Below are positions 9,519 through 18,277 of a DNA stretch of 64,000 bases, piece by piece (position 1 is the first letter of the stretch; the number at the start of each line of letters is the position of its first letter). This DNA is from Brevibacterium linens ATCC 9172. GTDB lineage: Bacteria > Actinomycetota > Actinomycetes > Actinomycetales > Brevibacteriaceae. Position numbers and translations under genes: made by a program. The notes below the pieces were generated by a model that worked only from the letters and a program-made list of their open reading frames with translations, made no database searches and was not told where the DNA came from. The DNA lies in assembly GCF_900169165.1 (NCBI RefSeq), contig NZ_FXYY01000008.1:62001-126000 (forward strand). The letters run 5' to 3'.

Positions 9519-9592
9519 CTCGTGGCTCGGGTCGAATGAGTCGGTTCTCGTGGCCCGGTTCGAATGGATCGGGTCGAATGGTTCGGGTCGGG
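9519..9592. repeat. 28-bp tandem repeat (two and a half copies) just downstream of the ispF stop
   Basis: CTCGTGGC(T/C)CGG(G/T)TCGAATG begins at 9519 and 9547 (28-bp period), and a third partial unit TCGAATGGTTCGGG starts near 9574. The array ends five bases before the ispF stop codon complement at 9597. It lies between ispF and the ApbA-like gene; no gene is in it. Confidence 0.75.
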
Positions 9593-9596
9593 CAGA

Positions 9597-10082
9597 TCAG
9601 CGAGGGTGGATCAGCGCGGTGGCGATGGCGGCGACTCCTTCACCGCGGCCGGTCAGCCCGAGACCGTCAGAAGTGGTGCCCGATACCGATACCGGTGCGC
9701 CTGCTGCCGCCGACAGTGCCTGCTGGGCTTCTGCACGACGCGTGCCGATCTTCGGCCGGTTGCCGATCACTTGAACGGAAATGTTTCCGATCTCGAAGCC
9801 TGCCTCGCGGACGATGCGGGCCGCCTCGGCGAGCAGCGCCGAACCCGAGGCACCGGCGAATTCCGGGCGGTCGACGCCGAAGTGCTCACCGAGGTCGCCG
9901 AGCCCCGCGGCGGAGAACAAGGCGTCGCAGCACGCGTGGGCGGCCACGTCGGAGTCCGAGTGTCCTTCGAGTCCGGTCTCGCCCGGCCACAGCAGTCCCG
10001 CAATCCACAGCCCGCGTGCGGGATCGGCCGAGAAGGCGTGCACGTCGACACCGGTGCCGATACGGGGAATGATCTGATTCAT
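9597..10082 (-). CDS. ispF: 2-C-methyl-D-erythritol 2,4-cyclodiphosphate synthase
   Basis: 161 aa, the normal length. It cyclises CDP-methylerythritol 2-phosphate in the non-mevalonate isoprenoid pathway. Zinc ligands are in [11 protein letters not shown] near the N-terminus (Asp and His), with the conserved [11 protein letters not shown] loop and a C-terminal [19 protein letters not shown] carrying the CDP-binding Thr/Glu region. The ATG overlaps the ispD stop by four bases (ATGA), so IspD and IspF, consecutive enzymes, are translationally coupled. In many relatives cysS and rlmB follow ispF directly; here a block of about 7 kb lies between them. Confidence 0.95.
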   Translation of the reverse strand: MNQIIPRIGTGVDVHAFSADPARGLWIAGLLWPGETGLEGHSDSDVAAHACCDALFSAAGLGDLGEHFGVDRPEFAGASGSALLAEAARIVREAGFEIGNISVQVIGNRPKIGTRRAEAQQALSAAAGAPVSVSGTTSDGLGLTGRGEGVAAIATALIHPR

Positions 10083-10939
10083 CGTGGCTCCTTCGCCGAA
10101 TCCAACGTATCTGCTCCAGGGACTGCAGCTCCGTCACGCATTCGGGCGAGCTGTTCCGCAAGGACGAGGTCGAGCGGATAGGTGACCTTCAGCGCCTCGT
10201 CGTCACCGTCGACGGCGACGATGTCGCCACCGAGGCGTTCCACCAGCCCCGCATCGTCCGTCGGAAGCGCTCGACCCGACGGGCCGGCCCAGTCGGCTGC
10301 AATCGTGGCATAGGCCCGCCGGAGCACCTCGGCGCGAAATCCTTGAGGCGTCTGGACTCGTCGCAGCTCGGCCCGATCGAGGTCTCCTCGCACCACTTCA
10401 CGCGCGCCATCGCTCACAGCCCTCGCAATCCCTTCGGGTACGCCATTCGCGTCCGAGCCTGTACCTCCGCTCGGATCCGCGCCGTCGGTCTCGTGCGAAA
10501 CGACTCGCCGCACGGTATCGATCATCGGCAGGACCGGGACGACCGCCTCGGCGCCGGAGTGCAGTGCGGCAACCACTCGAGTGAACACATCGGGTGGGGT
10601 CAGGCACCTCGCAGCATCATGGACGAGAACGTATTCCGCGACACGCTCACGTTTCAAGGCCGTTTGCACCGAGGAAATGCGATCCTCTCCTCCTGCTACG
10701 GCTGTAATTGAAATTTCGCATTTCTGCCCTGCAGCCACTTCGGCGATTTCTTCACGTGCGCGCATAAGAAAATCCTCGGGAGCGACCACCACGATTGTGG
10801 AGGCGACTCCCGAGGAGATGACCGTCTCAAGGCTGCGAGCCAGAACTGTCCGTCCATTCACATGGACGAAGGCCTTCGGCTCACTGCGGCCCAGACGCGA
10901 TCCCGACCCTGCGGCCGGGATGATGACACAGGTGCTCAG
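10079..10939 (-). CDS. ispD: 2-C-methyl-D-erythritol 4-phosphate cytidylyltransferase with apparent CTG start
   Basis: 286 aa if it starts at the CTG complementary to 10937-10939. The essential nucleotide-binding loop [14 protein letters not shown] and the lysine of EPKAFVHV lie upstream of the first GTG (complement 10859-10861), so the protein must begin earlier. No ATG, GTG or TTG exists in frame between that GTG and an in-frame TGA inside carD. CTG overlaps the carD stop as CTGA, the geometry usual for coupled ATGA starts. The later motif [18 protein letters not shown] is intact. A Gly/Ser/Asp-rich insert of about 40 residues follows MIDTVRRVV, explaining the length over the usual 230. Enzyme identity is firm; the start codon is inferred. 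Confidence 0.88.
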   Translation of the reverse strand: MSTCVIIPAAGSGSRLGRSEPKAFVHVNGRTVLARSLETVISSGVASTIVVVAPEDFLMRAREEIAEVAAGQKCEISITAVAGGEDRISSVQTALKRERVAEYVLVHDAARCLTPPDVFTRVVAALHSGAEAVVPVLPMIDTVRRVVSHETDGADPSGGTGSDANGVPEGIARAVSDGAREVVRGDLDRAELRRVQTPQGFRAEVLRRAYATIAADWAGPSGRALPTDDAGLVERLGGDIVAVDGDDEALKVTYPLDLVLAEQLARMRDGAAVPGADTLDSAKEPR

Positions 10940-11418
10940 GATGCGAGCACTTCGTCCAGCAGAGCTTCCGCCTCGGACTCTTCCTTCTTCTCGGCCAGTG
11001 CGAGTTCAGAGACGAGGATCTGACGGGCCTTCGAGAGCATGCGCTTCTCACCGGTCGACAGGCCGCGGTCCTGCTCGCGACGCCACAGATCGCGGACGAC
11101 CTCGGCAACCTTGATGACGTCACCGGACTGCAGCTTCTCAACATTGGCCTTGTACCGGCGGGACCAGTTAGCGGGTTCTTCGACGAATTCGGCACGCAGG
11201 ACGTTGAAGACCTTCTCAACGCCTTCTTCACCGACGACGTCTCGCACACCGACCAGATCGCAGTTCTCTGCGGGGACCTCGATCACGAGATCGCCATGGG
11301 CGACCTGGAGCTTGAGATACAGCTTCTCCTCACCTTTGATGGCACGTTTCTTGATTTCTTGGATTGTCGCTGCACCGTGATGTGGATAGACAACAGTGTC
11401 GCCGACCTGGAAACTCAT
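10936..11418 (-). CDS. carD: CarD-family transcriptional regulator
   Basis: 160 aa. [22 protein letters not shown] opens the N-terminal RNA-polymerase-interacting Tudor-like domain (about residues 1-60). A helical C-terminal DNA-binding domain follows, containing [18 protein letters not shown] and the tryptophan-containing [15 protein letters not shown]. CarD binds the RNA polymerase beta subunit and stabilises open complexes at housekeeping and rRNA promoters, and is essential in mycobacteria. The stop overlaps the presumed ispD start, so carD-ispD-ispF form one operon, as is common in actinobacteria. It is divergent from the LpqE-like lipoprotein, again the mycobacterial arrangement. Confidence 0.95.
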   Translation of the reverse strand: MSFQVGDTVVYPHHGAATIQEIKKRAIKGEEKLYLKLQVAHGDLVIEVPAENCDLVGVRDVVGEEGVEKVFNVLRAEFVEEPANWSRRYKANVEKLQSGDVIKVAEVVRDLWRREQDRGLSTGEKRMLSKARQILVSELALAEKKEESEAEALLDEVLAS

Positions 11419-11770
11419 ATTCTCTTCAAACCCCTTTCGCGGAATCCCAGTTTACCATGAGGCTCGCCACAGAAATCGTTCAGGGCAGCGATTCTTCATG
11501 CTAGGCTCCGCCCCTGACTCGCACTGCGATCGAGCCCATTGCCGCCTCTGTCAGCGAGAACATCGGGAGAGGACGCAGTGCCTTCATGCTCGAATGAGGA
11601 CCTCGACCGACTGCGATGCGGGAGAGACTTCGCTCGCTCTTCACCGAATCTTCAGCCGCGACGCGCCCGGGCGCTTCAGAACCTCTGCGACTCCGACCGC
11701 CCGGTTCTACAGCGGGTCAAAAACCGGGTAGTATACAGACTGATCTTGTATTGCCACTTCAAGGAGCATA
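11419..11770. other. 352-bp divergent promoter region between carD and the lipoprotein gene
   Basis: No convincing gene. It must hold the carD promoter (minus) and the lipoprotein promoter (plus). Near the right end GTAGTATACAGACT at about 11728-11741 is the most -10-like stretch, and AAGGAG at about 11760-11765 is a clear ribosome-binding site for the ATG at 11771. Short open frames across the middle use atypical codons and I do not support them. Confidence 0.5.
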
Positions 11771-12334
11771 ATGAAACGGCACAACCGCGCGGCTCTCGCC
11801 GTTGCCGCACTCGCTCTCGTTATCCCCGTCAGCGGATGTGCAAGCCTGCTGTCTCCCCATCAGACCGCCGAATACCACTACAACGGCGGCGACGGAGCCT
11901 CGGGTTCCGTCGGCGACGTCGACGTCCGTGGGCTCCTGCTCATCACGGACCAGGAAGCCTCCGGCCCGGCTCAGCTGTTCTTCACCCTCATCAACAAAGG
12001 CGACTCCACCGCCAAGGTGTCCATCGAGGTCGGCGACACCACGGTGAGCGAGTCGGTCAAGGCAGGCGACACCTTCGTCCAGGATCCGAAGAGCCCTGAG
12101 ACCTCCTCCAAGGAAGTCGTCACCGTCGACAGCCTCAAGGCTGAGCCCGGCGACCTCGTCGACGTCACCGTCAAGAACGGCAGCGACGAGAAGGTCATCG
12201 AGACTCAGCTCCTCACCGACGCCCTGCCGTACTACGAAGAGTACGTTCCGTCGGAGTCGCCATCCGAGTCCCCGTCGGACATGCCAAGCGAGGATGCCGG
12301 TGCGGCAGAGGGAGCCGCGACGGCCAACGGCTGA
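11771..12334 (+). CDS. LpqE-like lipoprotein
   Basis: 187 aa. A basic start, a hydrophobic stretch and the lipobox VSGCAS give lipid attachment at Cys23. The mature part is a beta-rich domain (about residues 35-155) with LLLITDQEASGPAQLFFTLI and KVSIEVGDTTV, and the end is a Ser/Pro/Glu tail (PSESPSESPSDMPS). The position beside divergent carD matches mycobacterial LpqE (Rv3584 next to Rv3583c), so I call it LpqE-like from synteny plus the lipoprotein form. It is anchored to the outer face of the membrane; its biochemical role is unknown. AAGGAG precedes the ATG. Confidence 0.75.
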   Translation: MKRHNRAALAVAALALVIPVSGCASLLSPHQTAEYHYNGGDGASGSVGDVDVRGLLLITDQEASGPAQLFFTLINKGDSTAKVSIEVGDTTVSESVKAGDTFVQDPKSPETSSKEVVTVDSLKAEPGDLVDVTVKNGSDEKVIETQLLTDALPYYEEYVPSESPSESPSDMPSEDAGAAEGAATANG

Positions 12335-12381
12335 TCAGCCCTTCTCTCGCACCGGACCCAGTCCCTCGCGAGAACACACAC

Positions 12382-12415
12382 GGAGCCGCTCACATTCGTG
12401 AGCGGCTCCTTCTGT
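12382..12415. terminator. intrinsic terminator between the lipoprotein gene and regX3
   Basis: GGAGCCGCTCAC (12382-12393), loop ATTC, GTGAGCGGCTCC (12398-12409), then TTCTGT. A perfect 12-bp stem with a four-base loop and T-rich tail, 47 bases after the lipoprotein stop. It is placed to stop both convergent units. Confidence 0.9.
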
Positions 12416-12496
12416 ACTCATGTCCGACCGGCTGCACCCGGCCGGCTGCTCCCGGCCTCGCCTGCACAGAAACTCAGGCTTCGCCGGTCGGTTTCC

Positions 12497-13180
12497 TCAG
12501 GCCTCGAACTTGTACCCGAGTCCGCGCACCGTGGTGAGCAGGCGCGGTTCCGAGGGGTTCTCCTCGATCTTCGCGCGCAGTCGTTTGACGTGGACGTCGA
12601 GCGTCTTCGTATCGCCCACGTAGTCCTCGCCCCAGATCCGGTCGATGAGCTGACCGCGGGTCATCACGCGGCCGGAGTTGCGCACGAGGATCTCAAGGAG
12701 CTCGAACTCCTTGAGCGGCATGGACTGCTCTTCACCGCGCACTGACACGACGTGGCGTTCGACGTCGATGCGCACTCCCCCGGCCTCGAGCACGGACTCG
12801 TCGTCGAACTCCTCGGTCTCGACATTGCGTCGCAGCACCGCCCGCACACGAGCCAGCAGCTCACGTGAGGAGTACGGCTTCGTCACATAGTCATCGGCGC
12901 CGAGCTCGAGCCCTACGACCTTGTCGATCTCCGAATCCTTGGCCGTGAGCATGATGATCGGCACATTGGATTTCGCCCGCAGTTCGCGGCACACCTCGGT
13001 GCCGGAAGCACCGGGCAGCATGAGGTCGAGCAGGACCAGATCGGCGCCGGTGCGGTCGAACTCCGCCAGAGCCTTGAGCCCGTCATCGGCGACCGTCACC
13101 TCGTACCCTTCCTTACCGAGCAGGTACGACAGCGGGTCCGAGAACGAATCTTCGTCCTCGACAAGCAGAATACGAGTCAC
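12497..13180 (-). CDS. regX3: OmpR-family response regulator RegX3 (phosphate response)
   Basis: 227 aa. The receiver domain covers residues 1-115 with the acidic pair in LLVEDEDSF and the phospho-acceptor Asp in DLVLLDLMLPG; the conserved Thr is in IIMLTAKD and Lys in VTKPYSSREL. The winged-helix domain ends TKTLDVHVKRLRAKIEENP and VRGLGYKFEA. It pairs with the histidine kinase upstream, whose stop overlaps this start by four bases. Together with phoU next door this matches the SenX3-RegX3-PhoU phosphate-limitation system of mycobacteria. It acts as a DNA-binding activator in the cytosol. Confidence 0.93.
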   Translation of the reverse strand: MTRILLVEDEDSFSDPLSYLLGKEGYEVTVADDGLKALAEFDRTGADLVLLDLMLPGASGTEVCRELRAKSNVPIIMLTAKDSEIDKVVGLELGADDYVTKPYSSRELLARVRAVLRRNVETEEFDDESVLEAGGVRIDVERHVVSVRGEEQSMPLKEFELLEILVRNSGRVMTRGQLIDRIWGEDYVGDTKTLDVHVKRLRAKIEENPSEPRLLTTVRGLGYKFEA

Positions 13181-14667
13181 GTTGTGAGCTTCCTTTGTTC
13201 GCTTTCTTCGGTCAGATCCTTGGATGGGTCGGCGGTCGCCCCGCCGTCTCCATTATCACCGGCGGGCTTGCCGTTGTCGTCGGCCGAGTCGTCCGCATCG
13301 GAGGCGGCGGTGCCGTGCCCAACGTCTTCCGCCGAGGCGGCACCGTTCCCGTCGTCGTCCGCCGAGGCGGTCCTGTCCTCCCCTGCCGACGTGACTCCGG
13401 TCGAATCTGCGGAGTGTTCGATGAGCACCCCTGCCGGTGCCGAATCGGTGGCGGCGGCATCGGCTGCGGTTCCGGCCAACGGGAGGACGATCGTGAACGT
13501 CGATCCCTTGTTCAGTCGGCTCCACACGCGCACTTCACCGCCATGGGTGGCGACGATGTGCTTGACGATGCTCAGGCCCAGCCCCGTGCCTCCGGTGATC
13601 CGGGAGCGAGCCGGGTCGACCCGGTAGAAGCGTTCGAAGACGCGCTCGGTGTCCTGAGCGGTCATGCCGATGCCCTGGTCGGTCACGGCGATCTCGATGC
13701 GCTCGTCGACGAGGTCGACTCCGACGCCGACTCGAGTGCCCTCCGGCGAGTAGTTCACGGCATTGTCGATGAGGTTGCGCACCGCATTGACGAGCAGTTC
13801 GTAGTTGCCTTCGATGAGCAGGTCGCTCGGCGGGGAGACCTCGATGTGGATGTTCTTGCCCTCCGCCCCGGTCCGGGCACGGTCAGCGGCATCGTCGACC
13901 ACCTCGGCGACGGAGATCTTGTCGGTCGTCGCGGGAGCGGCGTGGTCCTGGACGCGGGAGAGGTCGATGATCTCCTGCACCAGCTGGGTCAACCTCTTCG
14001 ACTCCCGCTGCATTCTCCCGCCGAAGCGCTCGACTGCGGCGGGGTCGTCGGCGAAGTCGGTGACAGCCTCGGCGAGCAGAGCCATCGCACCGATCGGCGT
14101 CTTGAGTTCATGGGACACATTGGCGACGAAGTCGCGGCGGACGGCGTCGACGCGTTTGGATTCGGTCTGATCGTCGCAGAGGACGAGGACGAAGGAGGTG
14201 CCCAAGGGGGCGACGCGGGCGTGGAGGTAGCGGAGCACGGAATCGGAGTTCTCCCGTGTCTGCTCGAGGTCGATCTCTTCGATGAGACCGCGGGCACGGA
14301 CGCGGCCGACGACCCGCAGCATCTCGGGCGAGGCGAGCGAATGACCTCTGACCAGACCGAACGTGTACGCCGCCGGGGAGGCTTTGACGACATCGTCACC
14401 GGCGTCGATGACGATGGCGGCCGAGGGCAGGACGGCCAGCACTTCGGCGATGCCCTCGGGCAGGTCGTCCTCCGAATGCAGATCGGCAGCATCGCGGGAG
14501 CGTTCGCTGAATCGGAACGCAAGAATTCCGGCTATACCCAGGCCCAGGCCGACGACGCCGGTCAGGACCGCCACGACTAACAGATCCACAGTCTCAAGCT
14601 TAGGCGCTGTCCACCGCCCCGGCGCACCGAATTCACTTCTGCTGGCAGTATTTGCCGAGGAATTCAC
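13177..14667 (-). CDS. senX3: sensor histidine kinase SenX3 with long low-complexity C-terminal tail
   Basis: 496 aa from the first start; a GTG at about 14592 (VDLLVVAV) would remove some 25 residues and keep the membrane helix. A single helix (LLVVAVLTGVVGLGLGIAGI) precedes a PAS-like region, then H-box NVSHELKTPIGAM, N-box NLIDNAVNYSPEG, G1 VTDQGIGM and G2 GTGLGLSIVKHIV. The kinase core ends near residue 400. The last 90 residues are Asp/Ala/Ser/Gly-rich with repeats of GxAxxD type and carry two copies of the 11-mer CGCCGAGGCGG at 13330 and 13360. Such a tail is absent from mycobacterial SenX3. Divergent from phoU. Probably membrane-bound, phosphorylating RegX3. Confidence 0.92.
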   Translation of the reverse strand: MNSSANTASRSEFGAPGRWTAPKLETVDLLVVAVLTGVVGLGLGIAGILAFRFSERSRDAADLHSEDDLPEGIAEVLAVLPSAAIVIDAGDDVVKASPAAYTFGLVRGHSLASPEMLRVVGRVRARGLIEEIDLEQTRENSDSVLRYLHARVAPLGTSFVLVLCDDQTESKRVDAVRRDFVANVSHELKTPIGAMALLAEAVTDFADDPAAVERFGGRMQRESKRLTQLVQEIIDLSRVQDHAAPATTDKISVAEVVDDAADRARTGAEGKNIHIEVSPPSDLLIEGNYELLVNAVRNLIDNAVNYSPEGTRVGVGVDLVDERIEIAVTDQGIGMTAQDTERVFERFYRVDPARSRITGGTGLGLSIVKHIVATHGGEVRVWSRLNKGSTFTIVLPLAGTAADAAATDSAPAGVLIEHSADSTGVTSAGEDRTASADDDGNGAASAEDVGHGTAASDADDSADDNGKPAGDNGDGGATADPSKDLTEESEQRKLTT

Positions 14668-14856
14668 CTTCTCGTCTGGAGTCGTTCACTCGATCATGCG
14701 ATGCTGACGTCTGTGTGCCTGCGTTCCCCGTCGTTCCTGCCCTCTGCTTTCCCCCGCTGAGGGTGCGGACCGGAATCGCGGGCACCCCTCAGGACGCCAA
14801 GCACCGCCGACAGTCACTCCCGATTGTCACGATCAAGAGTTAGGGAACCGCAGTTC

Positions 14857-15519
14857 ATGCGCGAAGTCTTCAGAAACGAATTGGATGATCTGGCCACCCA
14901 GCTGGTCGGCATGTCCACCAAGGTCCTCGACGCCATCCGCCTGGCCAATCAGGCGCTGCATTCGAATGATCTCGAGCTGGCCGAGCAGGTCATTGAGGCC
15001 GACTCCGTCATCGACAACATGCAGTTCACCCTCGATCAGCAGGCCGCCGAGATGCTTGCCCTGCAGGCTCCGGTGGCTGCGGATCTGCGCGCCGTCATCG
15101 GCTCGCTGCGGATGTCGGCATCGCTCGAGCGCATGGGCGACCTCGCCCGTCACATCGCCCAGCAGGTGCGCATCCGCTATCCGGAGTCCGCGATCCCCGA
15201 AGGCTTCGAATCCGTGTTCTCGCGGATGGGCGAATCCGGTGACAAGATCGCCGAGGCGACGCAGAGCCTGCTCTCGAACCCCGGCCTGTCCGATGTGCCC
15301 ACGATCAACGCCATCGACGAGGAGCTCGACGAACTCCACCTGAGCGTGTTCGGGAAGCTCGGCGAGGCTCCGGCCGGTTCGCTGGCTCCCCGCCATATCG
15401 CCGATGTCACCCTGCTCTCGCGCTACTACGAGCGCTTCGGTGATCACGCGGTGTCCGTGTCGCAGAAGGTCGAGTACCTGCTCACCGGCAATTGGGAGCC
15501 CTACCTGTCGAAGAAGTGA
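14857..15519 (+). CDS. phoU: phosphate-signalling regulator PhoU
   Basis: 220 aa starting at MREVFRNELDDL. An in-frame start at 14824 exists, but the homologous N-terminus begins here, with AGGGA about 14 bases upstream. Two PhoU helical-bundle domains are visible; each has the E/DxxxD metal-cluster pattern (LERMGDLARHIAQQ in the first, YERFGDHAVSVSQ in the second). PhoU links Pst-type phosphate transport to the sensor kinase and keeps it off when phosphate is plentiful. The divergent senX3-regX3 supports that role. The Pst transporter itself is not in the window. Confidence 0.95.
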   Translation: MREVFRNELDDLATQLVGMSTKVLDAIRLANQALHSNDLELAEQVIEADSVIDNMQFTLDQQAAEMLALQAPVAADLRAVIGSLRMSASLERMGDLARHIAQQVRIRYPESAIPEGFESVFSRMGESGDKIAEATQSLLSNPGLSDVPTINAIDEELDELHLSVFGKLGEAPAGSLAPRHIADVTLLSRYYERFGDHAVSVSQKVEYLLTGNWEPYLSKK

Positions 15520-15549
15520 GGCCCGCGTCGTACGGACTCACGCACGCGC

Positions 15550-15600
15550 GCACAGACGGCGATCGCCGAGGTGGTTCTTCCACCTCGGCGATCGTCGTCT
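15550..15600. terminator. bidirectional terminator between phoU and gpmA
   Basis: Arms 15550-15572 and 15578-15600 pair across TTCTT with one mismatch (ACAGACGGCGATCGCCGAGG on the left). The inner part is CGCCGAGGTGG/CCACCTCGGCG, one base from the window-wide 11-mer. The genes converge on it, 30 bases after phoU and 28 before the gpmA stop. Confidence 0.9.
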
Positions 15601-15627
15601 GTGTCCGGCTCAGCGACTGTGTCCGGC

Positions 15628-16371
15628 TCAGCGTCCCTGGTTGGCGACTTGGCCGATCGCCGCCGCGGCCGCCTCGGCGTCGAGGTACGTGCCGCCGGGG
15701 GTGACCGGAGTGAAATCCTCGGTGAGTTCGTAGTGCAGCGGGATGCCGGTGGGGATATTCAACCCCGTGATGTCGGCATCGGAGATCCCGTCGAGGTGCT
15801 TGACCAGTGCGCGCAGCGAGTTGCCGTGGGCGGCCACGAGCACGGTCTTGCCGACGGTGAGTTCGGGCACGAGGGTGTCGTACCAGTACGGCAGGAGGCG
15901 GTCGATGACGTCGGCGAGGCATTCGGTGCGGGGCAGCGCATCGCCGAGGTTGGCGTAGCGGGCTTCACCGGCCTGCGAGAATTCCGAGCTGTCGGCCAGT
16001 GCCGGCGGCGGGGTGTCGAAGGAGCGGCGCCAGGTCATGAACTGCTCTTCGCCGAACTCGTCGCGGATCTCTTTCTTGTTCTTGCCCTGCAGTGCGCCGT
16101 AGTGGCGCTCGTTCAGCCGCCAGCTGCGGTGGACGTCGAGCCATGACAGGTCGGCGGCTTCGAGCGCGATGTTCGCAGTCAGGATCGCGCGCTTGAGCCG
16201 CGAGGTATAGACGACATCGGGGATGAGGTTCTTCTCGCGCAGCAGCTCGCCGGCGCGTTTGCCTTCGGCACGGCCTTTGTCGGTCAGGGTCACGTCGACC
16301 CATCCGGTGAACAGATTCTTCTGGTTCCATTCGCTTTCGCCGTGGCGCAGCAGGATGAGGTTATACGTCAT
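15628..16371 (-). CDS. gpmA: 2,3-bisphosphoglycerate-dependent phosphoglycerate mutase
   Basis: 247 aa starting at [17 protein letters not shown]; the reading frame stays open 222 bases further upstream, but that part is Arg/Pro-rich and not homologous. It interconverts 3- and 2-phosphoglycerate in glycolysis. The phospho-acceptor His is in LRHGES and the second catalytic His in [15 protein letters not shown], with [11 protein letters not shown] in between. The neighbourhood phoU-gpmA-YbjN-mshA is the mycobacterial one (gpm1 Rv0489), here with a BASS transporter and a GNAT gene inserted between gpmA and the YbjN gene. Convergent with phoU. Confidence 0.95.
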   Translation of the reverse strand: MTYNLILLRHGESEWNQKNLFTGWVDVTLTDKGRAEGKRAGELLREKNLIPDVVYTSRLKRAILTANIALEAADLSWLDVHRSWRLNERHYGALQGKNKKEIRDEFGEEQFMTWRRSFDTPPPALADSSEFSQAGEARYANLGDALPRTECLADVIDRLLPYWYDTLVPELTVGKTVLVAAHGNSLRALVKHLDGISDADITGLNIPTGIPLHYELTEDFTPVTPGGTYLDAEAAAAAIGQVANQGR

Positions 16372-16574
16372 GGCTCCATTTTGACACGACCGCTCCGATG
16401 GGGGCGCCGGCGACCGTCGTCGCCGGCGGCCCTCTCCCCGCAGACACAGTCTTCGCTGTCCGGCCGCACACAAGGTCATGTCTCCCCGCTGACAGGGTCC
16501 GTCAGGCCGCAGACAGGGTCTCAATGTCTGGGCATGTGTCTCGCATGACAATATGAGCGGAATAGTCTGTAACC

Positions 16575-17618
16575 ATGTCACACACGCCAGCACACCAGGC
16601 TTCCGGGGGCACTGCCGCTCCCGCCGCCGACCGCAGTTCGATCATCGCTGTCACGGCTCTGCCGGTCCTCGTCGTCATTGCGGGGGTGCTCGGGTTCCTG
16701 CTGCCCGATGCCTTCACGCCTCTGGCCCCGTCGATCACGTGGGCGCTCGGCGTGGTCATGTTCCTCATGGGGCTGACCCTGACGCTGCCCGACTTCGCCC
16801 GCATCGCGAAGCGTCCGTGGATTGCGGCGCTCGGCGTCGCCACACAGTTCGTGGTGATGCCGCTGCTCGGTCTCCTCGTCGTGACCGTGTATTCGCTTCC
16901 TCCCGAGATCGCCGTCGGTGTCATCCTCGTCGGCTGCGCGCCCGGCGGCACCGCCTCGAATGTCGTGACCTATCTGGCGAAGGGCGACACGGCACTGTCG
17001 GTGTCGATCACGACCCTGTCGACGCTGTGCGCTCCCGTGCTCACCCCGCTGCTGACCCTGTGGCTGGCAGGTTCGTATATGGATGTGCCCTTCTGGTCGA
17101 TGTTCGTCTCGATCTGCCAGACCGTGCTCGTGCCGGTCATCGTCGGCGTCCTCGTCCGAGTGCTCGCGTCGAAGTTCGTCGACACGATCTCGCCCGTGCT
17201 GCCATGGCTCGCCTCGATCGCCATCGCCTACATCGTCGCGATCGTCGTGGCCGGCTCGGCGGGTTCGATCGCCACAGCCGGTGTGCTCGTTCTGCTGGCC
17301 GTCGTCACACACAATCTGCTCGGACTGGGCATCGGCTACGGTGTGGCCACGGCCTGCCGTCTCGACACCCCGACGCGACGTGCGCTGTCCTTCGAAGTCG
17401 GACTCCAGAACTCCGGTCTCGCCTCGACGTTGGCCACCACGTACTTCTCGCCGCTCGCCGCACTGCCCGGGGCGGTCTTCAGCGTGTGGCACAACGTCTC
17501 CGGCGCCGTGGTCGCCTCCCTCTTCGCTCGTCGCCCCTACGGCAAGCCACCGGTCGATGCGCCCGACCATGATCCTGCAGCCGCGAGTGCGTCATCGGCT
17601 GAGACCACGGGCCGATGA
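16575..17618 (+). CDS. bile acid:sodium symporter (BASS) family transporter
   Basis: 347 aa with nine or ten membrane helices. [21 protein letters not shown] near the N-terminus and [21 protein letters not shown] are BASS signatures; the latter is the crossover-helix region that binds sodium in this fold. [15 protein letters not shown] follows in the second half. Members carry organic anions such as pantoate, pyruvate or 2-keto acids with sodium; the substrate here is unknown. The stop overlaps the start of the next gene (ATGA), so it is coupled with the GNAT enzyme. Its position splits the otherwise conserved gpmA-YbjN-mshA order. Confidence 0.88.
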   Translation: MSHTPAHQASGGTAAPAADRSSIIAVTALPVLVVIAGVLGFLLPDAFTPLAPSITWALGVVMFLMGLTLTLPDFARIAKRPWIAALGVATQFVVMPLLGLLVVTVYSLPPEIAVGVILVGCAPGGTASNVVTYLAKGDTALSVSITTLSTLCAPVLTPLLTLWLAGSYMDVPFWSMFVSICQTVLVPVIVGVLVRVLASKFVDTISPVLPWLASIAIAYIVAIVVAGSAGSIATAGVLVLLAVVTHNLLGLGIGYGVATACRLDTPTRRALSFEVGLQNSGLASTLATTYFSPLAALPGAVFSVWHNVSGAVVASLFARRPYGKPPVDAPDHDPAAASASSAETTGR

Positions 17619-18250
17619 CCGCCGAGGCGACCGCGCACGAGGGCCGATCGGGCCGAGGCTTCGACGGCTTCTCCCCGGAGACCCTGGTGTCGGCCGGCCG
17701 GACGTTCATCATCCGCCGCGCCAACGAGGCCGATGTGCCGGCGCTTGTCGCACTGCTGCGCGATGACGTCCTCGGGGCTGCCCGCGAGACCGGAGCTGCC
17801 CGCGAGACCGCCGCCGCTGCGGTCGGCCGTGCGGCAGCCGCGTCCGGTTCCGCATCTGCCTCCCCCGGCGCCGAGGAGGCAGACCCCTATGCTCGTGCCT
17901 TCGCACTCATCGATGCCGATCCCAACCAACTCCTCGTCGCCGTCACCGAAGCCGCGGTTCAGGACCACGTCGGCTCGACCGTCGTCGGCACCCTGCAGCT
18001 GAGTCTGCTGCCCAGCCTGTCACGCCAAGGCACTCTCCGTCTTCAGATCGAAGCGGTGCGCATCGGTGCCGCGGCTCAAGGAGTGGGGCTCGGGACAGCG
18101 GTGTTCGAGTGGGCTCACGAATGCGGACGTCGCGTCGGTGCCGGACTCGCTCAACTCACAACCGACAAGTCACGCACCGACGCGCAGCGCTTCTATGACC
18201 GGCTCGGCTATGTCGCCAGCCATGAGGGACTGAAGCGCCCGCTCGGCTGA
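17615..18250 (+). CDS. GNAT-family N-acetyltransferase
   Basis: 211 aa. After about 30 N-terminal residues, FIIRRANEADVPALVALLRDD starts the GNAT fold. The acetyl-CoA loop is IGAAAQGVGLGTAVFEWA (Q/RxxGxG/A type), and LTTDKSRTDAQRFYDRLGYV is the usual C-terminal motif. Between the first helix and the beta strands lies an Ala/Ser-rich insert (about residues 50-90, with two GAARET-like units), another repeat expansion in a loop. It transfers an acetyl group from acetyl-CoA to an unknown amine. The start overlaps the BASS transporter stop by four bases, so the two probably act on related substrates. Confidence 0.82.
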   Translation: MTAEATAHEGRSGRGFDGFSPETLVSAGRTFIIRRANEADVPALVALLRDDVLGAARETGAARETAAAAVGRAAAASGSASASPGAEEADPYARAFALIDADPNQLLVAVTEAAVQDHVGSTVVGTLQLSLLPSLSRQGTLRLQIEAVRIGAAAQGVGLGTAVFEWAHECGRRVGAGLAQLTTDKSRTDAQRFYDRLGYVASHEGLKRPLG

Positions 18251-18277
18251 GTTCGCCGCACTCATGAGCTCGGGCCC

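Noticed and set aside
16372..16593. N-terminal extension of gpmA
   Set aside because: The frame is open but Arg/Pro-rich and precedes the universally conserved start [13 protein letters not shown].
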